Positions 49,336 to 61,898 are shown, numbered from the stretch's first letter. The stretch is 64,000 nt of DNA from Flavobacteriales bacterium (GCA_011526365.1 WTIO01000065.1:47473-111472); one strand, 5' to 3'. Numbers and translations are program-made. Notes: a model not told the origin generated them from the sequence alone.

Positions 49336-49601
49336 GCGAGTTTATTTAACTTGGCGTGAAGCCCAGTAAGCGTTTTGGTATATTTTTCTTTAAGAGCTTT
49401 AAAACTGTCTTTCGACTTGTTGCGTTTCGCAGCGTTTACCTCAGCTATCAAAGTGTCAAAAGCTGCTATAGCCTCGTCAATTAGGGCATCTGTTTTTTTC
49501 AGATCCACCTCTGGATGCGTGAGTTCTATTTCGTAAATCGCATCAATGAGCGTGGCGATTTCAGTGTTCAAATCTTTCTTAAAGGCTTTAATACTTGCCA
49601 T
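49332..49601 (-). CDS. Small helical conserved hypothetical protein
   Basis: Intact 89-aa ORF filling the gap; heptad-like Leu/Ile/Ala spacing, Lys-rich C-terminus. Confidence 0.7.
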   Translation of the reverse strand: MASIKAFKKDLNTEIATLIDAIYEIELTHPEVDLKKTDALIDEAIAAFDTLIAEVNAAKRNKSKDSFKALKEKYTKTLTGLHAKLNKLA

Positions 49602-49630
49602 AATTTTGAATTTTAATTAAAGGTACGGAT

Positions 49631-50074
49631 TTAATCCAGAAGGAGTTTCAGAGCTTTGCGAATATGTGATCCTGGGCGAGGATCTTCATGGGCCATCAGG
49701 ATGGTATTATTGGCATCCACCACAAAGGTTACCCGTTTAGACACCAAACCAAACAGTTGTTTGCCCACCCCAAAAAGGCGATGCACCTTACGCTGTGGAT
49801 CCGAAAGTAACGGAAAAGGCAGGCCAAATGTTTTGCTAAAACGTTGGTGGCTTTTTGTACTATCCCCCGAAATTCCAATAAGGTCAGCTCCCTCAGATTG
49901 AAACTCCTCATATTCGTCCCTAAAGCCACATACCTGAGCGGTGCAGCCAGGGGTGTAATCTTTAGGGTAGAAAAAAATCACTAGGTGGTTGTTGCGTGGG
50001 GCCGCGCTATCGAATAGATTTCCGTGTTGATCTTCCAAAATGAAGTCAGGCATTTTTGATCCTGGGGCTAACAC
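49631..50074 (-). CDS. bcp: Peroxiredoxin (BCP/AhpC-TSA type)
   Basis: LAPGSKMPDFILEDQHG, VIFFYPKDYTPGCTAQVCGFRDEYEEF. Confidence 0.94.
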   Translation of the reverse strand: MLAPGSKMPDFILEDQHGNLFDSAAPRNNHLVIFFYPKDYTPGCTAQVCGFRDEYEEFQSEGADLIGISGDSTKSHQRFSKTFGLPFPLLSDPQRKVHRLFGVGKQLFGLVSKRVTFVVDANNTILMAHEDPRPGSHIRKALKLLLD

Positions 50075-50484
50075 TACTGTCCGTTGTATTTTACAAAATT
50101 TCGAGGCGTTTCATACAATACCACTTCCAAATCATTAGTGGCGGCAATGTGCGGACGGAGTTTGTTGTATATGACCACTACTATATTTTCAGCAGTAGGG
50201 TTTAACGATTTAAACTCGGGGACTTGTTCATTTAAATTTTTATGGTCAAAAGCATCCTCTACCTCGTCTTTAATAAGATCTTTTAATACTTTCATATCCA
50301 TCACATAGCCTGTTTCAGGATCAATAGCACCGGTAATACTAACAATTAGCTCGTAGTTGTGCCCGTGAAAATGGGGATTGCTACACTTGCCAAAAATAGC
50401 TTGGTTTTGTGCAGTATCCCAATCGGGGCGATACAAGCGGTGGGCAGCATTAAAATGTGCCTTTCGGCTAACAGTTACTCTCAT
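50074..50484 (-). CDS. 6-pyruvoyl-tetrahydropterin synthase / QueD family
   Basis: FNAAHRLY, GKCSNPHFHGHNYELIVSITG, DHKNLNEQVPEF, PTAENI, ETPRNFVKY. Confidence 0.93.
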   Translation of the reverse strand: MRVTVSRKAHFNAAHRLYRPDWDTAQNQAIFGKCSNPHFHGHNYELIVSITGAIDPETGYVMDMKVLKDLIKDEVEDAFDHKNLNEQVPEFKSLNPTAENIVVVIYNKLRPHIAATNDLEVVLYETPRNFVKYNGQ

Positions 50485-51008
50485 GTAGTGGTGTTTTGAA
50501 TGTGTTCAAAAAAACGATTAAAAATAATTTTAAACCAGGCGGTATAGCGGTCGGGATGTGCCTCTAGTCCTTTTTGGACAGCTGCAAGCGTCTCCCAGGT
50601 ATAATCGGCCACCTCCTCGGGATTAATGTTGGGGGTCGCATTACTGTAGCCAAGTAGTACATGATCGAGTTCGTGTTCTGTTAAACCGTTGTCAAATGGG
50701 GCTTTGTAAATAAAGGTGAAGAGCTCTGTCAACTCAGCGGTCATTCCCATTTCTTCTTTCAAACGGCGTTTTCCTGCGTCCAAGGAACTTTCCCCTTCCC
50801 GTTGGTGGCTGCAACAACTGTTGGTCCACAAACCCGGGGAATGGTATTTGTCATGGGCGCGTTGTTGAAGCAATAGCTCGCATTTGTCATTTAAAATAAA
50901 AACTGAAAATGCGCGATGCAGCACCGCTTTTTCGTGGGCTTCTAGCTTGGGCATGGTGCCTAAAACACGGTCCTGCTCATCGACAAGGATAACTTTTTCT
51001 TCTTTCAT
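50481..51008 (-). CDS. idi: Isopentenyl-diphosphate delta-isomerase, type I
   Basis: VDEQDRVLGTMPKLEAHEKAVLHRAFSVF, LWTNSCCSHQREGES, EHELDHVLLG. Confidence 0.95.
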   Translation of the reverse strand: MKEEKVILVDEQDRVLGTMPKLEAHEKAVLHRAFSVFILNDKCELLLQQRAHDKYHSPGLWTNSCCSHQREGESSLDAGKRRLKEEMGMTAELTELFTFIYKAPFDNGLTEHELDHVLLGYSNATPNINPEEVADYTWETLAAVQKGLEAHPDRYTAWFKIIFNRFFEHIQNTTT

Positions 51009-51017
51009 GCAATGGAT

Positions 51018-51025
51018 CAAAATTA
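51018..51025 (-). promoter_or_regulatory. -7 promoter element (TAATTTTG) for idi-queD-bcp
   Basis: TAnnTTTG ending 9 nt before ATG 51008. Confidence 0.45.
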
Positions 51026-51078
51026 TCGATTAATTTGACAAAAACCTACTCAACCGCGGCACATCGACAGCAAATGAG

Positions 51079-51086
51079 TATTTTTG
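51079..51086 (+). promoter_or_regulatory. -7 promoter element (TATTTTTG) for prfC
   Basis: TAnnTTTG 13 bp upstream of ATG 51100. Confidence 0.45.
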
Positions 51087-51099
51087 GCAAAAAATTTTT

Positions 51100-52686
51100 A
51101 TGGCCCTAACAGAGGAAATCGCAAGGCGACGCACTTTTGGAATCATCTCCCACCCCGACGCGGGGAAAACCACCCTTACAGAAAAGTTACTGCTGTATGG
51201 AGGAGCCATTCAGGAAGCCGGGGCCGTAAAGTCCAACAAAATTAAAAAAGGGGCTACTAGTGACTTTATGGAAATTGAACGGCAACGCGGAATTTCTGTA
51301 GCCACGTCGGTTTTAGCCTTTCACTACAAGGGAAAAAAAATTAATATCCTCGACACCCCTGGACACAAGGATTTTGCCGAAGATACTTTTAGAACCCTTA
51401 CGGCTGTAGACAGTGTCATTGTGGTTATTGACGTCGCCAAAGGGGTAGAAGAACAAACCGAAAAGTTGGTGGAAGTGTGTCGTATGCGCAATATTCCCAT
51501 GCTGGTGTTTATCAATAAACTGGACCGCGAAGGAAAAGACGCTTTTGAACTTATGGATGAAGTAGAATCTAAGCTTGGGCTAAAAGTAACCCCCCTTACC
51601 CTACCCATTGGAATGGGCTATAATTTTAAAGGGATTTACAACCGTTGGAACAACACGGCGCAAATTTTTACAGGGGAAGAAAAACAATCGAAAACGAGCA
51701 CCGAAAGTTATGCCGACCTTAAAGCGCCAGAATTAAAAGACCGCATAGGAGAAAATACCTTAGCCCAACTTGAGGAAGAATTGGAACTGGTAGACGGCGT
51801 ATATCCTCACTTTGATTTAGAGGCCTACCGTGCAGGAGCTTTGCAACCGGTGTTTTTTGGTTCGGCCCTAAACAATTTTGGGGTACAGGATTTACTAGAC
51901 TGTTTTGTAGACATCGCCCCGCCTCCACAACCCAAGGCTGCAGACACGGTTGTTGTAGCTCCAGATGCGGCTGATTTTAGTGGCTTTGTATTTAAAATTC
52001 ATGCCAATATGGATCCCAATCACCGGGACCGCCTGGCCTTTGTTAAAATCGTTTCAGGAGTGTTTAAGCGCAACACCCCCTATTTGCATGTGCGCCACAA
52101 CAAAAAGCTAAAGTTTTCGAGCCCCAATGCCTTTTTTGCAGAGAAAAAGCAGGTTGTTGACACCTCCTACCCCGGAGATATCATAGGGCTTCACGACACG
52201 GGAAACTTTAAAATTGGCGATACCCTCACTGAGGGGAAGTCGTTGCAATTTAAAGGCATCCCCAGTTTTTCCCCCGAACACTTTCGCTATATCAACAATG
52301 CCGATCCCATGAAAGCCAAGCAATTGAACAAGGGTATAGATCAGCTGATGGACGAGGGGGTAGCACAGCTGTTTACACTGCATCTCAACGGCCGTAAAGT
52401 AATAGGAACTGTGGGGGCACTACAATTTGAAGTCATCCAATACCGCCTAGAACACGAATACAACGCCAAATGCAGCTATGAAAATGTAAATGTGCATAAA
52501 GCTTGCTGGGTGGCCACACATGAGGAGGATCATCCCGAATTTGTGGAATTTAAACGTGTAAAGCAAAAATTCTTAGCGCAGGACAAACAAGGGCAGTTGG
52601 TGTTTTTAGCCGATTCTGCCTTTTCCTTGCAAATGACGCAGCAAAAATACCCCAGCCTCGACTTTCACTTCAGCTCGGAGTTTTAA
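51100..52686 (+). CDS. prfC: Peptide chain release factor 3
   Basis: RRTFGIISHPDAGKTTLTEKLLLYGGAIQEAGAVK, ILDTPGHKDFAEDTFRTL, FINKLDREGKD. Confidence 0.97.
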   Translation: MALTEEIARRRTFGIISHPDAGKTTLTEKLLLYGGAIQEAGAVKSNKIKKGATSDFMEIERQRGISVATSVLAFHYKGKKINILDTPGHKDFAEDTFRTLTAVDSVIVVIDVAKGVEEQTEKLVEVCRMRNIPMLVFINKLDREGKDAFELMDEVESKLGLKVTPLTLPIGMGYNFKGIYNRWNNTAQIFTGEEKQSKTSTESYADLKAPELKDRIGENTLAQLEEELELVDGVYPHFDLEAYRAGALQPVFFGSALNNFGVQDLLDCFVDIAPPPQPKAADTVVVAPDAADFSGFVFKIHANMDPNHRDRLAFVKIVSGVFKRNTPYLHVRHNKKLKFSSPNAFFAEKKQVVDTSYPGDIIGLHDTGNFKIGDTLTEGKSLQFKGIPSFSPEHFRYINNADPMKAKQLNKGIDQLMDEGVAQLFTLHLNGRKVIGTVGALQFEVIQYRLEHEYNAKCSYENVNVHKACWVATHEEDHPEFVEFKRVKQKFLAQDKQGQLVFLADSAFSLQMTQQKYPSLDFHFSSEF

Positions 52687-52759
52687 CATTTTCTCACTCC
52701 CCTTTTTTATATATTTAGTGGAAGGTTAGCACCAAACAACCAAAACGAAACCCTACGTT

Positions 52760-53338
52760 ATGAACGCCCTAAAAAAACTTTTCCTGTTTTGGAAAAATCC
52801 CACTGAAAATCATCATTCCCTTTCCAAACGAGAGATTGTACTTCTCTTTTCCGTGTTTTTCCCAATTTCCTTTGCAATGAATTTTGTTCAAAATTATTTT
52901 TCCTACACCTATGTGTACAAGGAACATTTTGAATGGAAATATGCACTTGTTCCCACTGGAATCAGCTGGGCCAGTGTGCAACTCAATTTAGTGTACTTCT
53001 TTTTAGGCATAATTGAAGAATTTGCCTTTCGCTGGTGGTTAAAGAAAAAATGGCTGGGGAAATACTTAAAACTGTTTACTTGGATTTCACTTATTGCATT
53101 TTTTACAGCTCACGCACAGCCGTGGAACTTAGAAGTTCAATATTGGGTATATATCCCATTAAAAACGCTTGCTCCGCTTCTTGGGGGGCTACTACTCACC
53201 TTTATTCGAATGCAGAGTTCTATTAAGGATGCTATAATTGTGCATTGCCTTCACAATCTTATTGGGATACTTCTTGCCATTGGGCTTGGGTTGCTGTTTA
53301 TTGACGATGCCATGACAGATATTAAGATAAATTTTTAG
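52760..53338 (+). CDS. CPBP-family intramembrane metalloprotease
   Basis: EEFAFR (EExxxR), FFTAH, HCLHN motifs within TM segments. Confidence 0.85.
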   Translation: MNALKKLFLFWKNPTENHHSLSKREIVLLFSVFFPISFAMNFVQNYFSYTYVYKEHFEWKYALVPTGISWASVQLNLVYFFLGIIEEFAFRWWLKKKWLGKYLKLFTWISLIAFFTAHAQPWNLEVQYWVYIPLKTLAPLLGGLLLTFIRMQSSIKDAIIVHCLHNLIGILLAIGLGLLFIDDAMTDIKINF

Positions 53339-53350
53339 GAACAACCTTTA

Positions 53351-53381
53351 AAAAAAACCCTGACTTGTGTCAGGGTTTTTG
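53351..53381. terminator. Bidirectional Rho-independent terminator (CPBP gene / rpoBC-DUF3467 operon)
   Basis: AAACCCTGAC/TTGT/GTCAGGGTTT stem, T5 on plus side and T-run on minus side. Confidence 0.88.
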
Positions 53382-53383
53382 TG

Positions 53384-53695
53384 TTATGCTTCACCAGTAG
53401 GCCCAAAATTTAATGGGATTTGCGGTGGTTCATTAGAGGGAATTTCCCCATGGGTGTTTTCATAACGTTGAATATTGTCGGCCAAAGCTTTTTGAAAGCG
53501 TTTGGCATGCTCAGGCGTTAAAATCACACGTGATTTAACACGTGCTTTTGGAGTTCCTGGCATTATGGTGACAAAATCCACCACAAACTCAGACACCGAG
53601 TGGTTGATGATGGCCAAATTGGAATAGATCCCTTCGGCTGTAGCCTCATCCAACTCTATGTTGATTTTTTGCTCTTTATTGACGTTTTCACTCAT
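53384..53695 (-). CDS. DUF3467 family protein
   Basis: [61 protein letters not shown]; overlaps rpoC by 4 nt. Confidence 0.92.
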   Translation of the reverse strand: MSENVNKEQKINIELDEATAEGIYSNLAIINHSVSEFVVDFVTIMPGTPKARVKSRVILTPEHAKRFQKALADNIQRYENTHGEIPSNEPPQIPLNFGPTGEA

Positions 53696-56600
53696 GAGTT
53701 AACGGCTTCTTCAGTCGTTTCTTTATCAATCAACAAACTGTTGTATTCCTCTTTAGAGCCTACAATGATATCGTCGTATTCACGTAAACCTGTACCAGCA
53801 GGTATTTTGTGTCCAACAATTACATTTTCTTTCAGGCCATTGAGCGTATCCCACTTGGCATTAACAGCTGCTTCGTTCAACACTTTGGTTGTTTCTTGGA
53901 AGGAGGCTGCAGAAATAAAGGATTTTGTTTGCAGTGAAGCACGTGTAATCCCTTGGATTTCTGGAGTGGCAGTGGCTGCAACAGCATCACGTGCTACTAC
54001 CAACTGCTTGTCTTCACGCTTCAACAACGAATTTTCATCGCGTAATTGGCGCGCAGTAACCATTTGTCCATCTTTAAGGTTTTCACTGTCTCCAGCATCT
54101 TCAACAATCTTCTGACCGTAGAGTTTGTCGTTTTCAACGATAAAGTCGTTTTTATACACCGACTGTCCCTCTAGGAAGATAGAATCTCCTGGATCAACAA
54201 TCTTCACTTTACGCATCATTTGACGCACAACCACCTCAAAGTGTTTGTCGTTAATTTTTACTCCTTGTAGGCGATATACCTCTTGTATTTCGTTCACCAA
54301 GTACTGCTGTACTGCCGAAGGTCCTTGAATGTTAAGGATATCTGTAGGTGTAATCGATCCATCGGAAAGTGGCATACCCGCTTTCACAAAGTCGTTTTCT
54401 TGAACCAAAATTTGGTTGGACAACTTCACCAAGTAACGCTTAAGGTCACCAAATTTAGATTCTACGATAATTTCACGATTTCCACGTTTGATTTTTCCAA
54501 AGGATACCACACCGTCAACCTCAGAAACAACCGCAGGGTTGGAAGGATTACGCGCTTCGAATAGCTCGGTAACACGTGGAAGACCTCCTGTAATATCTCC
54601 TGATTTAGCAGATTTACGTGGAATTTTCACTAGAATTTTTCCTTCTTTAATTTTATCGCCGTCGTCAACAATCAGGTGGGCTCCAACAGGCAGGTTGTAG
54701 GATCGAAGGGTGTTTCCTTTTCCATCTACAATTAAAAGTGTTGGAATTAACTTCTTGTTTCGCGATTCAGAAATTACCTTTTCTTGGAAACCAGTTTGTT
54801 CATCAATCTCCACTTGGTAGGTAACTCCTTGCTCGATGTTTTCAAAAACAATTTTTCCTGAGAACTCAGAAACAATCACTCCATTAAACGGATCCCATTG
54901 GCAAATTACATCGCCCTTGTTTATTTTCGCCCCGTTTTTGATGTTGAGCGAAGAACCGTAAGGAATGTTCTTAGTACTTAGTACACTTTTTGTTTTGGCA
55001 TCTAATATTTTAATTTCTGTAGTTCGAGAAATTACAATTTCTGCAGGATTGCCTTCACTATCGGTACCCTTAACGGTTTTAAGGTCTTCAATTTCGGCAA
55101 CACCTTTAAACTTACTTATAAGTTTATTTTCTTCAGAAATGTTTCCTGCTACACCACCCACGTGGAAGGTACGCAGTGTAAGCTGTGTTCCTGGCTCTCC
55201 AATGGACTGAGCAGCAACCACACCAACGGCTTCTCCTTTTTGTACCATTTTACTGGTAGCAAGGTTGCGTCCGTAACACTTGGCACAAATACCATCAGAT
55301 GCTTGACATGTTAAAGGTGAACGTACCTCAACAGTTTCAATAGGTGCCTCGGCAATGCGAGCTACAATGGCTTCAGTGATTTCTTCACCCGCTTCCACCA
55401 ATACCTCATCGGTATTTGGGTGGCGCAATTGGTGTAAGGACACACGGCCCAAAATACGCTCGGCGAGTGTTTCTACAACTTCTTCGTTTTTCTTCAGTGC
55501 AGCGACTTCAATACCGCGCAGTGTATTACAATCTTCGTGTTTAATGATAACGTCCTGAGAGACATCAACCAAACGACGGGTAAGGTACCCAGCATCAGCC
55601 GTCTTCAGGGCTGTATCCGCAAGTCCCTTACGAGCACCGTGGGTAGAAATAAAGTATTCTAAAATGGATAAGCCTTCCTTAAAGTTTGACAGGATGGGGT
55701 TTTCAATAATCTCACCGCCACCTACATTGGATTTTTTTGGCTTGGCCATCAACCCTCGCATACCCGTCAACTGACGGATTTGCTCTTTAGATCCCCGTGC
55801 ACCAGAATCCAACATCATATATACGGAGTTGAACCCTTGCTGGTCTTCACTAATACGTTTCATCGCCATTTCGGTGAGTGCTGCATTGGTAGACGTCCAA
55901 ACGTCAATCACCTGGTTGTAGCGCTCGTTATTGGTGATGAGTCCCATATTGTAGTTCCCCATAATACCAGAAACCTGGTTGTTGGCTTCACCGATTAAGG
56001 TTTTCTTTTCTGGTGGAATAATAATGTCTCCTAAACTAAAGGACAAGCCTCCTTTAAAGGCAAATCCATAGCCCATTTCCTTGATACGATCGAGGAAGGC
56101 AGCAGTTTCAGGTACACTAGTTTTTTTAAGGACGTGTCTAATAATCTCACGCAAGTTTTTCTTGGTGAGAATTTCATTGATATAGCCAGCTTGCTCGGGT
56201 ACCACTTCGTTAAAGAGTACACGACCTACAGTGGTCTCAATAATTTGATATTCTATTTCGCCGGCCTCATTAAAGTCCTTTGCACGGATTTTAATCAGGG
56301 CGTTAAGGTCTACCTTCTTTTCGTTGTAAGCGATGTGTACCTCTTCAACAGAATAAAAAGTTAAGCCCTCTCCTTTTACAGGAACCTTAGCCGTTGACTT
56401 CCGCGCCTTGGTCATGTAATAGAGTCCAAGTACCATGTCCTGTGAAGGTACGGTAATTGGCGAACCATTAGCAGGATTAAGGATACTGTGGGAAGCCAGC
56501 ATCAGCAATTGTGCCTCTAAGATAGCTTCGGGCCCTAAAGGAAGGTGCACCGCCATTTGATCCCCGTCAAAGTCGGCGTTAAATGCCGTACATACTAGGG

Positions 56601-58002
56601 GGTGCAATTGGATGGCTTTTCCTTCAATTAGTTTTGGTTGGAAGGCTTGAATCCCCAAACGGTGTAATGTGGGGGCCCGGTTCAACAGTACGGGATGCCC
56701 TTTCAATACATTTTCGAGAATATCCCATACTACGGGTTCCTTGCGATCGATAATTTTTTTAGCTGATTTAACCGTTTTAACAATACCACGCTCAATTAAT
56801 TTGCGGATGATAAACGGTTTGTATAGCTCTGCGGCCATGCCTTTGGGCAAACCACATTCAAATAATTTTAATTCTGGTCCTACAACAATCACCGAACGTG
56901 CAGAATAATCCACACGCTTTCCGAGGAGGTTTTGGCGGAATCGTCCCTGCTTTCCTTTCAAGGAATCTGATAAGGATTTTAGAGGACGGTTAGAATCGGT
57001 TTTTACAGCTGAAGATTTCCGTGTGTTGTCAAACAGGGAATCTACTGCCTCTTGAAGCATACGCTTTTCATTACGTAAAATTACTTCTGGCGCCTTAATT
57101 TCCACCAAACGCTTTAAGCGGTTATTACGGATAATCACACGACGGTATAGGTCATTTAAATCAGAGGTTGCAAAACGACCTCCATCAAGCGGCACCAAGG
57201 GACGTAATTCTGGTGGAATAACAGGTACCACCTTCATCACCATCCACTCGGGTTTGTTTTCCTGACGGGTGTTGGCTTCACGGAAAGCCTCCACTACTTG
57301 CAAACGCTTGAGGGCTTCTGTTTTACGTTGTTTAGAAGTTTCGTTGTTGGCTTTGTGGCGCAATTCAAAAGACAACTCATCCAAATCAATGCGTGCCAAC
57401 AACTCGATTAAACATTCGGCACCCATCTTAGCGATGAATTTATTAGGATCGCTGTCTTCCAAATATTGGTTTTCGGCAGGCAACTGCTCCATTACGTTGA
57501 GATATTCCTCTTCAGTTAGAAAGTCCATTTTTTGTAAGGGCTCTCCTTCTTCGTTTTTAGCAATCCCGGGTTGAATTACAACATAGCGTTCGTAATAAAT
57601 GATCATGTCTAGCTTCTTGGATGGTAATCCAAGGAGGTAGCCAATTTTGTTAGGTAAGGAACGGAAGTACCAAATGTGTGCTACAGGCACTACGAGGTTA
57701 ATATGCCCCACGCGGTCACGACGTACCTTCTTTTCGGTAACTTCCACACCACAACGGTCACATACAATTCCTTTGTAACGAATACGCTTGTATTTTCCAC
57801 AGGCACATTCATAATCCTTAACGGGCCCAAAAATACGTTCACAGAACAAGCCATCACGTTCGGGTTTGTGGGTCCTGTAGTTGATGGTTTCGGGTTTTAG
57901 GACTTCCCCACGTGATTTTCCAAGGATTACTTCGGGAGAAGCCAATCCAATGGCGATTCGGTTAAACTTTTTTTGAGAGATTGCTTCGTTATATCTGGCC
58001 AT
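53692..58002 (-). CDS. rpoC: DNA-directed RNA polymerase subunit beta'
   Basis: [39 protein letters not shown], full length. Confidence 0.99.
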   Translation of the reverse strand: MARYNEAISQKKFNRIAIGLASPEVILGKSRGEVLKPETINYRTHKPERDGLFCERIFGPVKDYECACGKYKRIRYKGIVCDRCGVEVTEKKVRRDRVGHINLVVPVAHIWYFRSLPNKIGYLLGLPSKKLDMIIYYERYVVIQPGIAKNEEGEPLQKMDFLTEEEYLNVMEQLPAENQYLEDSDPNKFIAKMGAECLIELLARIDLDELSFELRHKANNETSKQRKTEALKRLQVVEAFREANTRQENKPEWMVMKVVPVIPPELRPLVPLDGGRFATSDLNDLYRRVIIRNNRLKRLVEIKAPEVILRNEKRMLQEAVDSLFDNTRKSSAVKTDSNRPLKSLSDSLKGKQGRFRQNLLGKRVDYSARSVIVVGPELKLFECGLPKGMAAELYKPFIIRKLIERGIVKTVKSAKKIIDRKEPVVWDILENVLKGHPVLLNRAPTLHRLGIQAFQPKLIEGKAIQLHPLVCTAFNADFDGDQMAVHLPLGPEAILEAQLLMLASHSILNPANGSPITVPSQDMVLGLYYMTKARKSTAKVPVKGEGLTFYSVEEVHIAYNEKKVDLNALIKIRAKDFNEAGEIEYQIIETTVGRVLFNEVVPEQAGYINEILTKKNLREIIRHVLKKTSVPETAAFLDRIKEMGYGFAFKGGLSFSLGDIIIPPEKKTLIGEANNQVSGIMGNYNMGLITNNERYNQVIDVWTSTNAALTEMAMKRISEDQQGFNSVYMMLDSGARGSKEQIRQLTGMRGLMAKPKKSNVGGGEIIENPILSNFKEGLSILEYFISTHGARKGLADTALKTADAGYLTRRLVDVSQDVIIKHEDCNTLRGIEVAALKKNEEVVETLAERILGRVSLHQLRHPNTDEVLVEAGEEITEAIVARIAEAPIETVEVRSPLTCQASDGICAKCYGRNLATSKMVQKGEAVGVVAAQSIGEPGTQLTLRTFHVGGVAGNISEENKLISKFKGVAEIEDLKTVKGTDSEGNPAEIVISRTTEIKILDAKTKSVLSTKNIPYGSSLNIKNGAKINKGDVICQWDPFNGVIVSEFSGKIVFENIEQGVTYQVEIDEQTGFQEKVISESRNKKLIPTLLIVDGKGNTLRSYNLPVGAHLIVDDGDKIKEGKILVKIPRKSAKSGDITGGLPRVTELFEARNPSNPAVVSEVDGVVSFGKIKRGNREIIVESKFGDLKRYLVKLSNQILVQENDFVKAGMPLSDGSITPTDILNIQGPSAVQQYLVNEIQEVYRLQGVKINDKHFEVVVRQMMRKVKIVDPGDSIFLEGQSVYKNDFIVENDKLYGQKIVEDAGDSENLKDGQMVTARQLRDENSLLKREDKQLVVARDAVAATATPEIQGITRASLQTKSFISAASFQETTKVLNEAAVNAKWDTLNGLKENVIVGHKIPAGTGLREYDDIIVGSKEEYNSLLIDKETTEEAVNS

Positions 58003-58034
58003 AATTTCGAGTTGTAATTTTTAAAGCACTTTTA

Positions 58035-61000
58035 TTATTCTTCTAAACGGATATCCAGCCCAAGGCCTTTCAATTCATGCATTAATACATTGAAAGACTC
58101 TGGTAAACCGGGTTCGGGTAAGGTTTCACCTTTCACTATGGCTTCATAGGTCTTGGCGCGTCCAATAACGTCATCCGATTTTACAGTGAGGATTTCCTGT
58201 AGGGTACTTGAAGCACCATAGGCTTCTAGTGCCCACACTTCCATTTCACCAAAACGCTGTCCTCCAAATTGTGCTTTACCACCAAGAGGTTGCTGTGTAA
58301 TGAGTGAATAAGGTCCAATAGAACGCGAGTGCATTTTATCGTCAACCATATGCCCTAGTTTAAGCATATAGATTACCCCAACCGTTGCAGGTTGATCAAA
58401 GCGCTCTCCGGTACCACCGTCGTAAAGATAGGTGTGTCCAAACTGAGGTATGCAGGCGTCTTTGGTCAGTGCATCGATTTCTTCCATGGAGGCCCCATCA
58501 AAAATTGGCGTAGCAAATTTACGCCCTAGCTTTTGACCGGTCCATCCTAACACGGTTTCGTAAATCTGTCCAATGTTCATTCGGGAAGGTACCCCAAGTG
58601 GGTTAAGAACAATATCTACTGGGGTTCCGTCTTCAAGGAAAGGCATTTCTTCTTCACGTACAATACGTGCTACAATACCTTTATTTCCGTGACGTCCCGC
58701 CATTTTATCACCCACTTTAAGCTTGCGCTTTTTAGCGATATATACTTTGGCGAGTTTTTTGATTCCTGCTGGCAATTCATCACCAACACTAATGGTGAAG
58801 TTTTCACGACGTAAGGCACCTTGAAGGTCATTTTCTTTGATCTTGTAGTTGTGCATTAAATCGGCAACCAGCTTGTTTAAGTCCTCTGAAGTCGTCCACG
58901 ACCCCTCTATAAGGTGGGTGTAGTCATCAACTGCAGATAACATTTTTAGGGTGTATTTTTTTCCCTTAGGCAGTACTTCTTCTCCGAGGTCATTGAAAAT
59001 TCCTTGACAGGTTTTTCCATTGAGAATAGAGAATAATTTTTCTACCAACACGCCTTTGAGTTCTTCAAACTTCTTTTCGTAAATCGCATCCAGTTCCTCA
59101 AGAGCTTGCTTGTCTTGGTTGCGTTTACGCTTGTCCTTAATGGAGCGTGTAAAGAGTTTTTTATCAATCACCACACCATGGAGTGATGGGGGCGCTTTTA
59201 GGGAAGCGTCTTTAACATCACCTGCTTTATCTCCAAAGATGGCACGAAGGAGCTTTTCTTCAGGTGTAGGATCCGACTCCCCTTTAGGAGTGATTTTTCC
59301 AATGAGAATATCCCCAGGATTTACTTCAGCCCCTATTCGAATCATTCCGTTTTCATCGAGGTCTTTAGTAGCCTCTTCACTTACGTTTGGAATATCATCC
59401 GTCAGCTCTTCTGTTCCTAGTTTGGTGTCGCGTACATCCAAAGAGTATTCATCAATGTGGATAGACGTAAAGATGTCCTCTCGAACTACTTTTTCAGAAA
59501 TCACAATTGCGTCCTCAAAGTTGTACCCTTTCCAAGGCATAAAGGCTACTTTCATATTGCGGCCCAAAGCAAGTTCTCCTGCTTGAGTTGCATAGCCTTC
59601 GGATAGTACCTGCCCTTTTTTCACCTTATCGCCTTTTTTAACAATAGGTTTTAGGTTGATACAAGTTCCTTGGTTTGTTTTTCTAAACTTAATAAGATCG
59701 TAAGTTTTGCTTTCGCCGTCGAAAGAAATAATCTTATCGGTGTCGGTAAATTTGTATTTGATGACAATTTTGTTGGCATCAACATATTCCACTGTTCCAT
59801 CGCGCTCTGCATTAATAAGCACTCGCGAATCAGAAGCAACTTGACGCTCTAAACCTGTTCCTACAATTGGCGACTCAGGACGTAATAAGGGTACGGCTTG
59901 GCGCATCATGTTAGAGCCCATTAAAGCACGGTTGGCATCATCGTGTTCCAAAAATGGAATTAATGACGCCGAAATCGATGCAATTTGGTTGGGAGCCACA
60001 TCGGTGTAGTTAATTTGCTCTGGGCCAACTACAGGGAAATCCGCTTGGTCACGTGCAATTACACGTTCTTCAACAATCTTCCCGTTTTTGTCAATAGGCA
60101 CTGTAGATTGTGCAATCAATTGATTTTCTTCTTCCTCGGCACTCAAGTAAATGGTTTCCTTAGTGTTCACTACACCCTTTTCCACTTTACGGTAGGGGGT
60201 TTCAATAAATCCAAGGTTGTTTACTTTGGCAAATACAGAGAGTGAAGAAATCAAACCAATGTTTGGTCCTTCAGGGGTTTCAATAGGACAAAGGCGTCCG
60301 TAGTGCGTGTAGTGTACGTCACGTACCTCAAAACCGGCACGCTCTCTGGAAAGCCCTCCTGGCCCTAGGGCCGATAATCTTCGTTTGTGGGTGATCTCAG
60401 CCAATGGATTGGTTTGATCCATAAACTGCGATAACTGGTTGGTTCCAAAGAAAGTGTTAATTACCGAAGACAAGGTCTTTGCATTGATCAAGTCAATGGG
60501 CGTAAAAACTTCATTGTCACGAACATTCATACGTTCGCGGATGGTACGCGCCATTCGGGCAAGACCAACACCAAACTGGGACGACAATTGTTCGCCTACA
60601 GTTCGTACACGACGGTTGGAAAGGTGATCGATATCATCGATCTCAGCCTTGGAATTAATCAGTTCAATTAAATATTTTACAATCGTGATGATATCGATTT
60701 TGGTCAGCACTTGCTTGTCCATTTCGATATCGAGATTGAGCTTTTTATTCATTCGATAACGCCCTACCTCTCCGAGGTTGTAGCGCTGGTCAGAGAAAAA
60801 GAGCTTGTCGATAATACCACGAGCCGTATCCTCATCTGGCGGTTCGGCATTCCGCAATTGACGGTAGATGTGTTCTACTGCTTCTTTTTCGGAGTTGGTG
60901 GGGTCTTTTTGCAGCGTATTATGAATGATGCCATAATCAGATGTGTGAGCATCCAATTTGTGGAGCAAAATTGTTTTTACTTCTGCTTCAATGATTTCGT

Positions 61001-61850
61001 CGATGTGCTCTTTCTCGAGGACAATATCACGATCGATCACAATTTCGTTACGCTCAATGGAAATTACCTCACCCGTATCTTCGTCCACAAAATCCTCATG
61101 CCAGCTGCGCAATACACGGGCGGCCAATTTACGCCCTAATACTTTTTTAAGTCCTGTTTTAGAAACTTTTACTTCCTCAGCAAGATCAAAAATTTCGAGG
61201 ATGTCTTTATCGCGCTCATAGCCAATAGCACGGAAAAGTGTCGTTACAGGTAACTTTTTCTTACGGTCGATGTAAGCGTACATCACACTGTTGATGTCTG
61301 TAGCAAATTCAATCCATGATCCTTTAAATGGAATAACACGGGCCGAATACAATTTTGTACCATTGGCGTGGAAGGACTGTCCAAAGAACACCCCTGGTGA
61401 ACGGTGTAGCTGTGAAACGACAATTCGTTCGGCACCATTAATCACAAACGTACCACTGGGGGTCATGTAGGGGATTATGCCTAAGAATACATCTTGCACG
61501 ATGGTTTCAAAGTCCTCGTGTTCGGGATCTGTACAGTAAAGTTTTAATCGGGCTTTAAGTGGCACCGAGTAAGACAGACCGCGCTCTATACACTCTTGGA
61601 TGCTGTAGCGTGGTGGGTCTACAAAGTAATCGATAAACTCCAACACGAATTGGTTGCGGGTGTCAGAAATTGGGAAGTTTTCTTTAAAGGTGTTAAACAA
61701 GCCCTCTTCTGCGCGTTCGTCGGACTTGGTTTCTAACTGAAAGAAGTCCTGGAAGGATTTAATTTGAATATCAAGAAAATCGGGATATTCGGGATTGTGT
61801 TTTGCCGAGGCAAATGATGTTCTTAGATTGGCTATCGTTGACATTGGCAT
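58035..61850 (-). CDS. rpoB: DNA-directed RNA polymerase subunit beta
   Basis: [59 protein letters not shown]. Confidence 0.99.
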   Translation of the reverse strand: MPMSTIANLRTSFASAKHNPEYPDFLDIQIKSFQDFFQLETKSDERAEEGLFNTFKENFPISDTRNQFVLEFIDYFVDPPRYSIQECIERGLSYSVPLKARLKLYCTDPEHEDFETIVQDVFLGIIPYMTPSGTFVINGAERIVVSQLHRSPGVFFGQSFHANGTKLYSARVIPFKGSWIEFATDINSVMYAYIDRKKKLPVTTLFRAIGYERDKDILEIFDLAEEVKVSKTGLKKVLGRKLAARVLRSWHEDFVDEDTGEVISIERNEIVIDRDIVLEKEHIDEIIEAEVKTILLHKLDAHTSDYGIIHNTLQKDPTNSEKEAVEHIYRQLRNAEPPDEDTARGIIDKLFFSDQRYNLGEVGRYRMNKKLNLDIEMDKQVLTKIDIITIVKYLIELINSKAEIDDIDHLSNRRVRTVGEQLSSQFGVGLARMARTIRERMNVRDNEVFTPIDLINAKTLSSVINTFFGTNQLSQFMDQTNPLAEITHKRRLSALGPGGLSRERAGFEVRDVHYTHYGRLCPIETPEGPNIGLISSLSVFAKVNNLGFIETPYRKVEKGVVNTKETIYLSAEEEENQLIAQSTVPIDKNGKIVEERVIARDQADFPVVGPEQINYTDVAPNQIASISASLIPFLEHDDANRALMGSNMMRQAVPLLRPESPIVGTGLERQVASDSRVLINAERDGTVEYVDANKIVIKYKFTDTDKIISFDGESKTYDLIKFRKTNQGTCINLKPIVKKGDKVKKGQVLSEGYATQAGELALGRNMKVAFMPWKGYNFEDAIVISEKVVREDIFTSIHIDEYSLDVRDTKLGTEELTDDIPNVSEEATKDLDENGMIRIGAEVNPGDILIGKITPKGESDPTPEEKLLRAIFGDKAGDVKDASLKAPPSLHGVVIDKKLFTRSIKDKRKRNQDKQALEELDAIYEKKFEELKGVLVEKLFSILNGKTCQGIFNDLGEEVLPKGKKYTLKMLSAVDDYTHLIEGSWTTSEDLNKLVADLMHNYKIKENDLQGALRRENFTISVGDELPAGIKKLAKVYIAKKRKLKVGDKMAGRHGNKGIVARIVREEEMPFLEDGTPVDIVLNPLGVPSRMNIGQIYETVLGWTGQKLGRKFATPIFDGASMEEIDALTKDACIPQFGHTYLYDGGTGERFDQPATVGVIYMLKLGHMVDDKMHSRSIGPYSLITQQPLGGKAQFGGQRFGEMEVWALEAYGASSTLQEILTVKSDDVIGRAKTYEAIVKGETLPEPGLPESFNVLMHELKGLGLDIRLEE

Positions 61851-61898
61851 GTGTGTTATTACAGCGTTAAGGCGATCTGGGGGGTCTACAAAGATGTC

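Noticed and set aside
53600-54115. 171-aa plus-strand ORF over the DUF3467/rpoC junction
   Set aside because: Antisense shadow of two well-supported genes; no domain or promoter evidence.
59110-59586. 158-aa plus-strand ORF antisense to rpoB
   Set aside because: Shadow ORF inside a full-length, highly conserved rpoB; no recognisable domain, Ser/Thr-rich composition typical of antisense translation.
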